From Limonium bicolor (taxonomy: Eukaryota > Streptophyta > Magnoliopsida > Caryophyllales > Plumbaginaceae), in assembly GCA_023374045.1 (NCBI GenBank), contig CM041777.1, positions 465,029,827 through 465,093,826 on the forward strand: 64,000 bases of DNA. Direction: 5' to 3'. Within the stretch, counting starts at the first letter, position 1. Each line of letters opens with the position of its first letter. Shown here piece after piece: positions 1 to 11,966 of this stretch. A program made the translations under genes and the position numbers. The notes below the pieces were generated by a model that saw nothing but the letters and a program-made list of their open reading frames with translations, was not told the DNA's origin and made no database searches.

Positions 1-1143
1 GCACCCACACTTTGTTCCATGCTTACAGTTAAAAATAAAATGATTAAAAAAATATACTGCGGTGATTAGTAATTTTGTACTGCGAATAGCAACCCCCGCC
101 CTCAGGCGGTTTGCTGTAAGCCGCTCCGGCCCTGAGCGTTTTTTGACAGAATAGCCAGAAACCAACTCGGTACCGGGGTGGTTTCTGGCAAGCTGTCCCG
201 CCCCCAGGCTGCTTCTTTGCAGCTCGTTGGTACATTCGCGTAATTTTTTGGAAATCGACCACCGCATGTAATTTTTTCTGAGATCAGCATTTTTACGAAA
301 ATTTTCCGAAGAACACTAGAATGAAGGAGGAGAACAACTCTCTAACTTTTAAAATCAATTTTAAATTCATGTAAATTTTATTATTATAACTCTTTTATAG
401 TTTTAAAGTCACCGCTATGGTGACATGATGGAACATTTTAATAATATTTGTATATTTCTTAATTATTAAGTCATTTTTCACATATTTTTTTTTTAACTTC
501 TACGCTTTTGGTTATATTTTGTATTTATTTTTTTTTTTTTTATTTCTAGTCATTCGTCAAAATTATTTTTAAATTTATATACTTGTTAATTCTTTTGTTT
601 TTTTTGTTCAAAATTGGAATATCTTAAAATATTATGTCAGAATTTAAACATAGAATATTTCATAATGAAAATGAAAATTTGATGGTATTTTGTAGTAAAT
701 TGGAAGAGGTATAAGAGTTTGATGAAGTTCGCTCAAACCTTAACAGTATATGATGAAATCTTTATTTTTTTTTAATAATTAACTTCAAATTTGAGACGAT
801 CGTGATAGCCCTTCCAAAACAATTCAAAATATAGACATCTCTAACAGGATTTGGCTCATATGTCACAAGTACTACGTTGGTGGAATGTTGCACTTAGCAA
901 AACTGGCATTAGATGTTTTTTTCATCCAACTTTTTTCCGTTCGTCAATATGACGTAATTTTCTTCTAGATTACCGAGCCATTTCCCAATTGTATTCTCAA
1001 GTTTTATATTGTAATCTTCTATCTTTTTTTCTTTCTATTGTCTAGTTTATACTTGGTTCTCGGTATCAAATTTAGAAAATATGATTAGGAATTTAGGTTG
1101 GCCAAAAGAAACTTCAAGCAAAAAGTGATATATGTGTGAGTTT
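1..1143. other. Left-edge intergenic or TE-derived DNA
   Basis: No gene is supported here. Bases 60-250 are a GC-rich hairpin block, listed separately. From about 300 to 1,143 the sequence is AT-rich with long T runs (near 481-545 and 598-608) and short open frames only. The segment ends at the 5-bp target site (ATTTT, 1,144-1,148) of the solo LTR that follows. The same host DNA should resume at 6,105, but I see no recognisable protein on either side of the insertion. Confidence 0.5.
60..250. repeat. GC-rich hairpin block of unknown repeat
   Basis: A GC-rich island in AT-rich DNA that contains three inverted repeats in a row. GCGG/CCGC arms flank a 'tttgctgtaag' loop near 108-126. A perfect 11-bp stem GCCAGAAACCA/TGGTTTCTGGC has a 14-nt loop near 153-188. 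GCTGC/GCAGC arms lie near 208-223. A 72-codon open frame crosses the block on the minus strand, but its glycine, proline and lysine-rich translation follows from the hairpin composition and I do not regard it as a gene. The block resembles the inverted-repeat clusters elsewhere in the window and is probably part of a transposon. Confidence 0.5.
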
Positions 1144-1148
1144 ATTTT

Positions 1149-4028
1149 TGAAATATTACTAAACATTATATAATTACTAAGGGGTAATTAAGGAACATTA
1201 GAGGCTTATGAGCCCTAATTCATCAAGGAATTATATACCCTAAACATATTTATATTCATAAATATATATAGTCCAAAATGGGTACTAAAACCCACATGAA
1301 ATATTGGACTAAAGAGTGAACAATTGTAAGAAGAAATTAAAAACTAAAGTTAATGTACATGTAACACATCAATACATAAACTAAGATCATAAATCATGTG
1401 AGAGAATTATCTAGTATACTTTATATAATCATAATGAATAGTAAAGTATACCAATTACTCCAAAACAAAAGGAATACACTTGAAACAAAGAAATATACCT
1501 TAGGACAAGGTAACAACACATGTTACAACCTAACACATGAAATAAGTCCAAAATGTATAAAATATATGTCATAAATATTATAAGTCACAAAGTGACAAAT
1601 CAAACCCCATAAAATATCTCCATGACCAATTTTGAGGGGAAAAAGACTACTCAAAAAAGCAATTTATACTTAAGAGGGAAGCTTCCTAAAATCTAGAATC
1701 TCCTCTCCTAAGGAACTGCAACTCACACTCACATTATACCTTCTCTCACTCACTCATTTCCTTTTGCCCTTGCTGTTGCAAATTGTCTCCTCCCTTAGCC
1801 AAGAGTAAGTGTTTCTTTCCTCTCTCATCTTCTTGCTTTGAAGCTCCATTGATGAACAACTTGAGTTCTTGACAAACACCTCTCATAAGTCCTTGTTTTT
1901 ACATTAAATCTTCTCCTTCTTCATCAAGAACTAAAGCACTCTTCTTTGTATGGCCAAAAGATGCTGTTTGAAGGCTAGCAAATCCGAAAATCACATAAGG
2001 GAAATTTCAACAAAGAACAAAGGTAAAATGTGCTCTCAGACTACAAGTTTTTTCCTTTCATTTTTATGTCCAAAAAATGTGACTCAAGTAGCTCATTTTC
2101 TTCACTTGTTTCATGCAAAATCTGGAGCTTCTTCAATCTCCCTTTGATGGCCGAAAATTCTCAGTGAAACAAGCTTCAAACTTGTGTAAAGTTAACCTAA
2201 AGGTAATCCTTGAAGTAAGGTTTTAAGTGTGTAAATCATCTTCCATTCCTAGATCTACCAATGAGCTAACTATTTATCTTCCTCCCTATCCTTGGCCAAA
2301 AATTGGAGTACAAAATAATCAACTTTGAACATCAAGGTAAAAAATCTACTCTTAAGTTCATTTTTGTGCTAAAAGCTTTAGATGTTGTTTAAGGAGTCTA
2401 AAAGACCCTAAATTTGAACCTTTAATATCTTTGTTTCATGGATGAAAAATGGAGCCTTCAACCCCTTGAACCTTGGTCGAAAATCATGAGGGAACAAGAG
2501 GAGAAAATCAACATTGAAGAGAGGAACTAATCTACGTTTTGGTGCTTTAAAAAACACTTGTTAAACCTTTGAATCTATACCAAAAGCTTAATTTCTCCCT
2601 CATACAAATTAGGGCCGAAAATCAAGAGGGGAAAACATGGAACAAAAGCTAGCTTTGGAGCTTAAAGGTTAATGTTCAACCTTGCACATAATTTAATGTT
2701 TTAAGTTGTATAAGTTGGTGTATTATGTATGGCCAAAATATAAGTGTAAAAATGGTCTATAATGACCTAGGAATGGATATAAACTTGTATTAAAACATTT
2801 GGTTAAGTTGACTAATGACATACGGACTTAAATGCCAAGTTTACAAAGTTTAAGTGGCTATATTGTAAAAACTGAAAGTTGGACAGTACATGTATTATTT
2901 TGGCAAAAAAATCAGAAGGTTATTATGAGTATTTTGATTTAATAAAAGTTTATAACATGGTTTAAATAACGACCATAGGTTAATGCTAGTTTTTTAAGCA
3001 TTTTGGTGAAATTAATGCTTTATAAAGCATAGGTTATATTAGTAAGTGGCTAGGTGTAAAAATCCGGGATTGGGATGTTTGGTGGTTTAATGACTACAAA
3101 TTTTGGGTGGTAAAATACTTATGAAAATTAAGTTGGGTATGGAAGAGATTAGAGACAAAAATTGGCTTTAAAAGTATATAGAAATTTATTCAATTTGATA
3201 ATTAGTGGTCAAAGAAAGTTTGTTAATGTAAAGAAATAAAAATTGAAGTGTGAAATGGTACCTCTAGGGCCGGAAGTTAGGCTTCATTTGGAATAGAAAT
3301 GAAAATTATAAGTTTAAGTGAATTTGGAAGTAATTTGTAAATTCTAGAAAGATTTCGGGGCCAAACTGTAATTTTTGAGAAATATGGTCCAGGACAGAAT
3401 AAAACAGTCAACCTAAGAGGGATTAGAGTGTTGACCAAAATTAAGAAAGAAATTATTGGAATTATAAGTTAGGTATGAATTAGAGTGTATTTGTAAGTTA
3501 ATAAAACTTGTATGGTAGAAATCGTAATACAAGAAAATGTTGGGTTGTAAATCAAAGTAGACAGCAAAGAGGTTTGCTTGGAATTTGGGGAAAATAGGGT
3601 GGGAACTTTGGAATTAATTGAATAAAGAATAAACACTAAAAGATAATCAAGGATTAGTGTATAATTGTAAGTTTAAGAAAGTCAATGGGGTAAGACCATA
3701 AATTTAAGAAAGTTTAGGTTGTGATTTAAAATAGGCAGAAGGGGGTTTGTTGGGATTTCCGAAAATTTAAAGGAAGACTTGGAATTAATGAATGAAGAAT
3801 TGGAATCAAAGGCAATTAGAAAAGGTGGTTAATTGTAAAGTTTAAGAAAGTCAAGAGGGTCAACCCATAAATATAAAAAGTATTGAGTCAAAATCAAAAC
3901 TAGGCAGTTTAGGGTCTGTTGGTATTTAAATTATTAAGTTGGAACTTGGAGAAATTTAATGAGGAATTATAATATATATATATATTAATTGTAGTTTGAA
4001 AACATTTGGAATAATATATTAAATAGTG

Positions 4029-4066
<38 letters not shown>

Positions 4067-4110
4067 TATATATATGAGGAATATATATATATATATAGTA
4101 ATATATATAT

Positions 4111-4142
<32 letters not shown>

Positions 4143-6099
4143 ATATAGATATATATAAAATAAAATAGTGTGTATATATATAATACCAGTGTGTGTGTGT
4201 GTGTGTATATATATATATTAGTGAATTAAAAACTAGGAGCGCCAATGTCATAAGGGTGTAACATTGGAATTATGAGAACATATATATAGTTAAAGGACTA
4301 TAACAGAAAGTAATTTTATAATTCATGTGGAACTTAGGAAGAAGTTATGAGAATATATGTGTATACATTAGTGTAACACTTAACTTGATGAGAACATATA
4401 TATATATATATATATATATAGCTAAGGAGTTGAACTAAGAGAAAGTTTACAAACGAAAACATTTTACATGTGAGAGTTATGGTTATGGGTACTCACATAG
4501 AATGATACATTAAGCATATAAATCTTAATGTAAATAATAAGAGTTTATGAAGATTAAAAAGGAATTTCATAACTCACATGGAAGGATGTAGAACTTAGAA
4601 AATACGAGGTCATATATATAATTGATGGATTAAATCAAGAGAGTTCAACAAACAAGAAACGTTACATACAATAACAACAATGAATTTACACATCCGATTG
4701 ATCGGTTTATAGGATCGGGATAGACGGGAGCCAACCGGGATTAGGCGGACGTCGGAGTAGGCTAAGATATGATTTCATGTAACCTGTGTGTTACCGAGGT
4801 TTACCTCGGCTTGTGTGCTTTGTGATGTTTGAACGACCAACAAGATAAATTAATAAAATATGAATTATTGTAACTTTTATGCCTTGTATTTATTTAACCG
4901 TACCTACTTGTGATGTTCTACTAACTACGAACTTAGTAGACTAAACTCCACATACAGCACATACGATTATGGTTAGGGAATCAAAGAGGATTCGATATAC
5001 AAACTTATCTAACTGTGGAATCTGTATGAGAATTTCTCACTAGCACCCTAAAGTACTTAGTCAAAATCCATTAACAAGATGATTCGACCTAATATAACGA
5101 AACTTATATTGAGATTGGATTACTGGGGGGAGAGGAGTCCGGGAAGTTTCTGGCCGCGTGCGAAGAGATATTAGAATGGCCAGTATCTATATCAGATCCA
5201 ACTTCCATGGGATCATTGTCTATGGACTTGGTCACTCTGGGTCAACAAACCGACCCACCTTCCTTGGGTTACGATCAAGGAGACGGGATTGAAATGTTAT
5301 GTCACTTTGATGGGGTATTGCTTCATTAGGGATAAACACTCATTGGAAAGGGTTCACAAAATACCCGAGGATAATTAACAATTAAGGGTGGAAGGAAACA
5401 ATCCCATACGAGGATGTGTACTACAAATACACCTATTAAGGTCAAGTACGAGAATCAACCAAATTCTCAAGACCAAGGAAAAAGAAAAGAACTATCTCAT
5501 GTTTTGTTGAAATGATCCCATTGTGATGGATCATTATGTTTGGAATATATGTTATTGCAGGATGTGTGTTATTGTACTTCTATATATATTGTATAAAATC
5601 AACCGCATGCTATCGATCAATTGTCGTGTGTTAGCCCGGCAGCTCGCAGGTTACACGTTTATCATACTCAGCAAGTTAGGCTAAGCACGTTTGGCCTAAC
5701 ATTTCAGGTACATAGCTGGAGTTGACCCGACGAGTGTAGTGTAAGATCAGGGCAGATACCTCTAGGTATACTTTTGGGTTATGAATACTTTCGGGGATTT
5801 GATTGTATAATTTTGGAAGTTGATACACTATTATGTTCATGTGGGTTAGTGAAGAATCGGATTGAACTTGTAATTCGACTTTTGGATATTGTAGTTAAAC
5901 TCGGTATGTATTTATGTTGGCATTTTAAGTTGGAATTGTCTAGTTAGTCAGACCGTAACGTATGGAATAAATAGGCCTTGTCAATTACGTGGGTGATTGG
6001 CGGTGGTAACACCCGGGAGTTTGAATTTTCCACCAAATTGGTTTAAGTTGATTGGTAAGGTTAGGCGTTAATTATCAAATTAGCAGTTGGGGTGTTATA
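1149..6099 (+). mobile_element. Solo LTR, 4.95 kb, Ty3/gypsy-like
   Basis: The segment begins TGAAATATTA and ends GGGGTGTTATA, and is flanked by a perfect 5-bp target duplication ATTTT (1,144-1,148 and 6,100-6,104). There is no internal domain, primer site or polypurine tract, so this is a single LTR left by recombination. The termini follow the TGAAATACCCC...GGGGTGTTACA pattern of the other long LTRs in the window, with the final CA mutated to TA. It shares a short module with them near 4,780-4,830 ('aacctgtgt', then a CCGAGG/CCTCGG stem, then 'cttgtgtgc'). No ORF is credible. The family is probably a Ty3/gypsy chromovirus (Tekay/Del type), judged only from terminal sequences and LTR size. 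Confidence 0.85.
3970..4220. repeat. TA/TG microsatellite cluster
   Basis: Long interrupted (TA)n runs and a short (TG)n tract lie inside the 1,149-6,099 solo LTR. The open frame across this stretch on the minus strand translates to alternating Tyr/Ile/Thr/His and is a simple-repeat artefact. Confidence 0.95.
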
Positions 6100-6104
6100 A
6101 TTTT

Positions 6105-6533
6105 AAATAAATAGTATGACATTTTTTCATAAAAAATATTACAACTTTATTTGAGCAAAAGTGATTTGATCTCATCAAGTATAAGTTAATAATTTTTATT
6201 TGATGATATACTTGATGATAAAAATAAGTTGATATTTTAACATACAAATACAAATGTACAAAATTTATTAGTAATATTAATTAAGAAATAAATTAATAAA
6301 ATATACAATTAAAATAACTAAGATTTTTTAATTTAATTAATTAGATTTCTTGTTATCTGTCATACTCCTTCCCCATCTCTATCACTTTTCTATTACCTCT
6401 CTGATATATTCTCGTTCTTTTAGGTTTATGGTTATGTTCAACTTCATATATTGATTCATGTAAACCTATTCCAAGTATTTTGGAAATAAGACAACGATGT
6501 TATTGTTGTTGTATACCTAAAATAGTGAGGGGT
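6105..6533. other. AT-rich spacer with no identified gene
   Basis: This follows the right target duplication of the 1,149-6,099 solo LTR and should be continuous with the DNA left of 1,144. It is strongly AT-rich to about 6,360, then more mixed. It probably covers decayed downstream coding sequence of the minus-strand copia element whose protease ends at ~6,534, but I cannot read integrase or reverse transcriptase motifs. Confidence 0.4.
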
Positions 6534-7985
6534 TACAGATGGATCCAATTCCTATGATTTCACCATATTTATTGTCTCCATAGGAGACCTTCCCCCTTGA
6601 TGGTTAAAGAAAGTCATTAACTTATGTGGATTTCCTATCATGTGTCGTGAGCATCCGCTATCTAGGAACCAAGAGTCATTGTTGAGCCTCTCTGCCTATA
6701 AGAAAGTTACTAGTTAGTTTTAGGAACCCAAATGTACTTAGGGTCCCTTTTTCAAAGAAGAAGAAGAATTATAAAGATTGCGAGCTTCAACAATTGTTGA
6801 TATGCGAGACATATTAAAAGACAAGTCATAACCAAGTTTGTACAGGATGAGTCAGTGTAACTATCATATCCACAATAACCACATATCTTCATGGGAGGCA
6901 AACAAAATATTTCTTTTGTCATCTAAACTTATTGGAAAATTTCTCTCGTTGAAGTTTACAAAGAGAAATATTATTAGGCTTGGAGGCAATTTCAGAGAGA
7001 TTGACTATGTTTCTGCCACGTATCCAACATGAAGTAGACATAGAATTGAGAGCGTCCCCATATGCTTGTATGAGAGCAGAGTTCAGGGACTCTATCTCCT
7101 TTTCAAGCTTTTTTTGAGTGGCTTTGGATTCAAGCAATTTTTGGGGACCATTCAAGCATGTATACAACAGAAACTTTACGAACAAAAGTAACTGGTTTAC
7201 ATGGAGGGGTGGGTGGCGGTGATTGGGTTTCCTTTGCTTGAAGTTTCTGAGTGAGTGATGCAGCTTGAGAAACGAGATATGTTGGTCTTTGAATCTTGTT
7301 ATTCCTTTTGTAGATCTTTGATTAAAAGGGCAAACTCTTGAGTTTTAAACCATCTGTTGCTATATGACTTTTCACGACATGAATTTCCTTACAGAGTAAG
7401 GCAATATACTCTTGTTCCTCATTTAGTTCTACTACATGATGGTTATAATCAATAAAATAGGTAGCAAGATCCAATAAGGGAATACATGTTTCAGATGATG
7501 AATGAGTCTTATTTATCTTATCTTGAACTGGCAGTGTTGTGTGCCATTAAACAAATGAGGCTTGTAGTGCCTGTTTTCGGTTCCTCTGAGTCAGCGTCAT
7601 CCAGGCTGTTTTTGCTAATAATGATGGCTAGGAGTTTTGACCACGATCATCCCCTTCTTCTGAGTGACCATTTATTTACGAAGTAACCTAGTTCTAAGCA
7701 CTTGAAGCAAACTCGCTCATTAAACAAATAATTTCTTTGGCAGTTGCAATTTGGTGTCTAATATGAGCGATTATGTCCTTAATAGGGTCTGTTTGAGTTC
7801 TAGAAGTTCTTGTCTGGTCTGTCTCTTATGGACTTCTTAAAATTCTTGAAAATCTTGGCCATGTCTTCGAAAGTGGAGACCGATCCTTCCTCAATAATTC
7901 CATCTAAGAGTGAATCACCAAGCTGTTGAATATGATTGTTGCCACGATGAATGTCGAGGTAGAGAAAGTCATTTTGTGTTGTGAC
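6534..7985 (-). pseudogene. Ty1/copia gag C-terminus and protease remnant
   Basis: On the minus strand, bases ~6,680-6,607 read DSWFLDSGCSRHMIGNPHK, the D-S-G active-site region of copia-type proteases just before the gag_pre-integrase domain. After a frameshift near 6,600 the text continues GKVSYGDNKYGEIIGIGSI, again diagnostic of copia. Upstream are two decayed zinc knuckles. One near 7,715-7,670 reads CFKCLELGYFVNKW and the other near 6,865-6,825 reads CGYCGYDSYTDSSC. Both keep the C-x2-C-x4-H-x4-C spacing, but His has become Tyr in each and the last Cys of the first has become Trp. Between them lies a charged, coiled-coil-like segment (7,150-7,060). Two knuckles separated by a helical stretch suit a Sirevirus-type gag. 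Stops and frameshifts make it non-functional. It is the downstream half of the gag whose N-terminus lies at 11,929. Confidence 0.75.
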
Positions 7986-8754
7986 CCATATTTTTTTTTA
8001 TTTTGAATCTGAATTGCAAAGGGAGTTTATGACATTTTTATTGTTATTATGTTAGCTTCGGGAAGGAGGGTTTTTTGTTTGGATTTTATATTAAGTCTGG
8101 AAAAGGAATTTTATAACTTCCTTTTTCCTTCCTTATTTAGTTAATTCTTCCTTCTCTTTTTTTTCTAATTACATTTTCCCTCTTTTGACGTTTATTCATT
8201 GGTTCTTCATTTCGCTTTGCTCTTCTCCCAACTCCCTCTCTTTGCTTCTTCCTCTCTTCTCTAATCTTCTTCCAAGTCTAATTGCTAGAATTGTTCGCAT
8301 GAGGAATTCCGTTCGTCAGGCGGTTGTTCTTTAGGTTTGAGTTGTGCTTTTGATTTCATTCTTTGTTGAGTTTCTCCTTCTCTCTTTTTGATTTTGATTT
8401 CGGAATCCGATTGTTAAGTGTGTTGTTTGAAATCCATGTGGGAATTCAAGGAGGGTGATGTGTGGAGTCGTAGGTGTAGAGGTGTGCTTTGCTTTGGATG
8501 TGAGGTAGGTGGTAGATGGATTCGGTTGTGTGTGTTCACCCACGGGGTTTCTGTTTATCGTTTATGTTTTCGTATATATTTGTTTGATTCTCTGAATTCG
8601 TTGTGGATTTGACTTGGATTTGTATTGTGATTTCTTTCTGTCAAAACCCCGTGGGAAGTGCTTTGGTTTTTGTATTTTGATATGAACAATTTTGCCATTA
8701 CAATGGTATTTGTGGAATGGGTATGCTTCAGTTTCGTCATCAAATCTGCAAGTT

Positions 8755-8950
8755 TTTGCTCCGTCCGGATGCAATGTATGTCTGGACGGAGTGTGAGGAT
8801 GAACTTGGACTTCAAGTTTCGGACTGTGTTCGAACTTGCAAGTTCGAGACTTGAAGTCCGGACACGCCCAGTACTTCTCCTCTGATTTTAGTTCAGACAC
8901 ATGTCCGGACGTCTCTAACGTTTTCAAATCCGGCATGCGTCCAGACTTGT
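8755..8950. repeat. TCCGGAC hairpin cluster
   Basis: Several inverted repeats lie in series. CTCCGTCCGGA and TCTGGACGGAG flank an 11-nt loop. GGACTTCAAGT and ACTTGAAGTCC form an 11-bp outer stem around the 16-bp palindrome CGAACTTGCAAGTTCG. Copies of 'acatgtccggac' and 'ggcatgcg.ccagact' follow and continue after the hAT insertion (9,833-9,900). Confidence 0.75.
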
Positions 8951-8960
8951 GACTCGGATG

Positions 8961-9832
8961 TAGGGGTGCCCAAAAAAACCCGTTACCGCGGGGACCGCCG
9001 TAACCTGTTTATACCGTACCGTCTAACCGGTAACCGTACCGTTATAATAGACATATGAGGTTTAGGTAACGGTATATAACTTTAGACCGTGGTAAACCGC
9101 GTTAAACCGGTTATATATATAACTATTATATTTATAACAGATTAGTCTTCAATTTGAGGTTTTTGATATTTTAATATTGTTTGCTATGTGCTAGTCTTTT
9201 GTATATCCTTTAACTCATATTTTGATAACTTGAAGATAATCTAGAATCTAGAAAAAGGACACTCCTTACCTATCACGTAAATATTATGTGCATTGAATAG
9301 GAAGGTAAGCATTATATAGTGTATATATTGTATTTATGTTGTGTTAAATCTTTAAGATGTATTTTACTATCACTTAGTTGATTAGTCAGCTTGTAAATTA
9401 TGTTGTTCGAATCTACGTGAATTGATTTTGCCTTATATTCTTGGATTGTTTCGTGTCATTGTGATTATAAATGTGCAGATTATATATTATATAATGAATT
9501 TATAGATGAGCATTGTATAATGGTGGATTCAATATTTGTTTTATATGTTACGTATATAAACTAATGCTTGCATATGATGCTTTCTAGTTTTTTATTGTTT
9601 TATTTGCTCACTTTTATCTAGTTAGTTATTACACAAGGTTATTTACATAAAAAAATCTACAACCGGTTTCGGTTAACATGAATTACCGTACCGCTCTAAA
9701 TGGTTAACCTGAATGCGGTTAACCGATGTAAATGGAATGATAACAGTATCGAATTTTTAAAAACCGTATTACCCGGTTAACCGGTATTACGGTTAACCGC
9801 ATATGCGGTTAACCTTCCCGTGAACACCCCTA
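8961..9832. mobile_element. hAT-type MITE, 872 bp
   Basis: The element starts TAGGGGTGCCC and ends GAACACCCCTA, an 11-bp inverted terminal repeat with two mismatches and the TAGGGGTG core of hAT transposons. It is flanked by a perfect 8-bp duplication CTCGGATG (8,953-8,960 and 9,833-9,840), the size made by hAT transposases. Both subterminal regions are packed with AACCG/CGGTT words and GGTTAACC palindromes, which are likely transposase-binding sites. The centre is AT-rich and non-coding, so it is non-autonomous. The repeat at 44,214-44,777 is a relative. Confidence 0.92.
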
Positions 9833-11369
9833 CTCGGATGTATGTCCGGACATGTGTAACTTTGCTTTTCGGCATGCGCCCAGACTTGTAAGTCTTGACA
9901 CATGTCCTTCTAAACATTCGTTTTAGCTCCGTTTCGACTTCCACTTGCGGGGTTATGATCCCCTAAGTTTGTATAATCTGTTTTGATATGTTTTAGCATG
10001 TGTTTATGTGTATTTTTGTTCCGAATGCTCTATTTTGTTTATAACCTTTGAATGGCTTTAAGAGTTTGATTTTGGCTTCTGTTTCTGTTCTGTTTTCCGT
10101 GTTTTGCTAGTCTTGGATTAAGACTTCTGTTTAGCTATTATCTTTGTTTCGTTGTGTTTAAATCCTTGGTGCTTTGGTGTTTGAGTTTTGCAACACCTTT
10201 TGTTCTGAATGTTTAAGCCTATGTTTTGGGACCTAATTTCTGTGCATTCTGAGCCATGGTTGACTGAGTCGAGTTGACCCGTAGCATTCTACATAAACGT
10301 CATTCTGATTCTGTGGGACTGACAGGTTTTTTTGGTCTTTGGGCTATTTCTGTTTTGGCGTTGACAGGCCCATTGGTCTTTTGACCATTTTTGCGTTGTC
10401 GATAGATCTTTTGATCCTTGGGCATTTGCCTTTTCTGCATGTGTGTGCTGTGAACTAGGGTCCCGAATCTATTTTGTAAAGTGATCCACTTTCATCTGCT
10501 CTGTCTGTGTTTGATCTCTGACAGTCTGTTGTGTGCTTTTATGTCTTCTAAAAAGCTTTTGATTTGCAAAGCTTCTACTTTTTGTCTGTCTTCCGCTATT
10601 TGATCATTAGTTTTGATCTCGCTTAGCTACGTTCTGTTTTGGACTTCTGTTTATTTGAAAGTAACTCTGATTCTGTTTTGGCTAAGCTTTCGTATATGGG
10701 GCATAGCGATGTCTATGATCAACTATCGACTTTCTTACAAACTCCAATCTTAGACAAGAAAGGGAATGATTTTCGTTTCAGACGTTGAAGGGCATCCCCC
10801 TTTTATTCTAACAGCTACAACCCTATATATATATTCTACATCTGTTTTGAGCATGCTCACCTGATGAAGTTTATCAACAGCTGAGCCATGATTTGCTCAC
10901 CCCTATATTCCATCTGATTTGTAGGTTTTAGCTTTTGAGCTGGAGTCTTATGCTTCTCTCTTTTAATTTGGCTTTTCGAATTGTATTTGTAATGCCGGCT
11001 TTGTGGCCCCTCTGTATTCATTTTAGCTTCCACTTTGTTATTTGTAAAACGATTTGTAACTCTAATTAATATATGAGATTTTGTTCTATTTGGGTTCCGT
11101 TAGAGTGTAGTCTTGCGTGTCTGAAATAATAAGCGCGCGACGTGTGTCGGTCTTAGAACCAGGGTGGTTTTGGTGCGTTAAAAAAGGCCAGTTGAAACTG
11201 GTTTAGGGATTGTATCGGCATGGCTTGATTCATATTAGAGTAAGGAACTGATAGATCGGTGTTAAAATAGTTACCTCTCTTGTTGACATTATTTTTGTAC
11301 TTGCTGATAGATTGCAAGTAGGATCCAAGATCAGTCAGAGTCCATTTGTCCAGCCTCTTGGATGCTCTA

Positions 11370-11929
11370 GTTGAGATAATTACACTTTCAAACTATTCTT
11401 CACCAAATTGTCTAGGAACTTGTTGTTGATATTCTCATAGGTTTCTCTAATTTCAAGTTCCTCCATAGTGGAGGTGATTTCTGTGAACCTTGTGAGCATA
11501 TCATTACTTCATTACTCATCTGGTTTTCTAACAAAAATCTCATAATCCATCTTAAGCTCTTGAACTTTGTTCTTCTTCAATAGTGTTTCCTTCATGAACA
11601 ACATAAAGATGATGCCATAAATCTTTAGCTACCTTCACCTGGTACACTCTTCTTTTCTCAAGCGGGGACAAACTGGTATATTTATGCAAACAAACATCTT
11701 ATGCATTTAGCTCGACACACCAATGCTCTTCAATAGTATATTCGGCCTCATATTTGTCGGCTGGTAAAGTGAAATTTCCTCCTTTGAGCACGACCATCCA
11801 CAACTGATGATTAAGATATTTCAGATGACACTGCATTCCGATTTTCCACATATTGTAGTTAGTGGAAGTCAGTTTAGGATTCTTAAACTGCATCTTATTC
11901 GTGTTGTTGGTGTTATTGATTTCTATCAT
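11370..11929 (-). pseudogene. Ty1/copia gag N-terminus (UBN2-like)
   Basis: The ATG at 11,929 lies 23 bases after the primer-binding site, as expected for copia gag. The first 76 codons are open and include PKLTSTNYNMWKIGMQCHLK, the conserved 'NY..W...M...L' start of the UBN2/DUF4219 gag family. After the stop at 11,699 the same frame continues with EEKRRVYQVK-like and AKDLWHHLYVVHEG text. Frameshifted blocks then read LKMDYEIF and TRFTEITSTMEELEI, all conserved in this gag family. It is broken by at least three stops or shifts and then by the 7,986-11,240 insertion. Confidence 0.75.
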
Positions 11930-11952
11930 CTTAAGTGATTGTCAGCCACCAT

Positions 11953-11964
11953 GCCCTAATACCA
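11953..11964 (-). other. Primer-binding site (initiator-Met tRNA, mutated)
   Basis: The minus strand reads TGGTATTAGGGC, two transitions away from TGGTATCAGAGC, the complement of the plant initiator-Met tRNA 3' end. It sits two bases inside the LTR edge and 23 bases ahead of the gag ATG, which fixes the LTR border. Confidence 0.75.
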
Positions 11965-11966
11965 CG

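Larger units (their letters stand above)
7986..11240. mobile_element. Unclassified insertion splitting copia gag
   Basis: About 3.3 kb separates the two halves of a minus-strand copia gag, so it was probably inserted there. I could not find clean terminal motifs or a target duplication, and both limits are approximate. On the plus strand it looks like transcribed non-coding DNA, with a CT-rich stretch (8,150-8,280) and T-rich intron-like sequence. It carries a cluster of TCCGGAC/GTCCGGA hairpins (8,755-8,950), which is itself interrupted by a hAT MITE and continues at 9,833-9,900. No long ORF is present. It could be an LTR, a LARD fragment or a captured gene 5' region. Confidence 0.4.

Noticed and set aside
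44..290. Two overlapping minus-strand open frames at the left edge
   Set aside because: They translate a GC-rich hairpin block. No recognisable domain, and no start context or downstream gene structure.
4066..4251. 61-codon Tyr/Ile/His-rich open frame
   Set aside because: It is a translation of the TA/TG microsatellite.
8418..8936. Several overlapping open frames on both strands, up to 124 codons
   Set aside because: They overlap each other, are rich in Lys/His/Ser or Trp/Gly with no domain, and run through inverted repeats.
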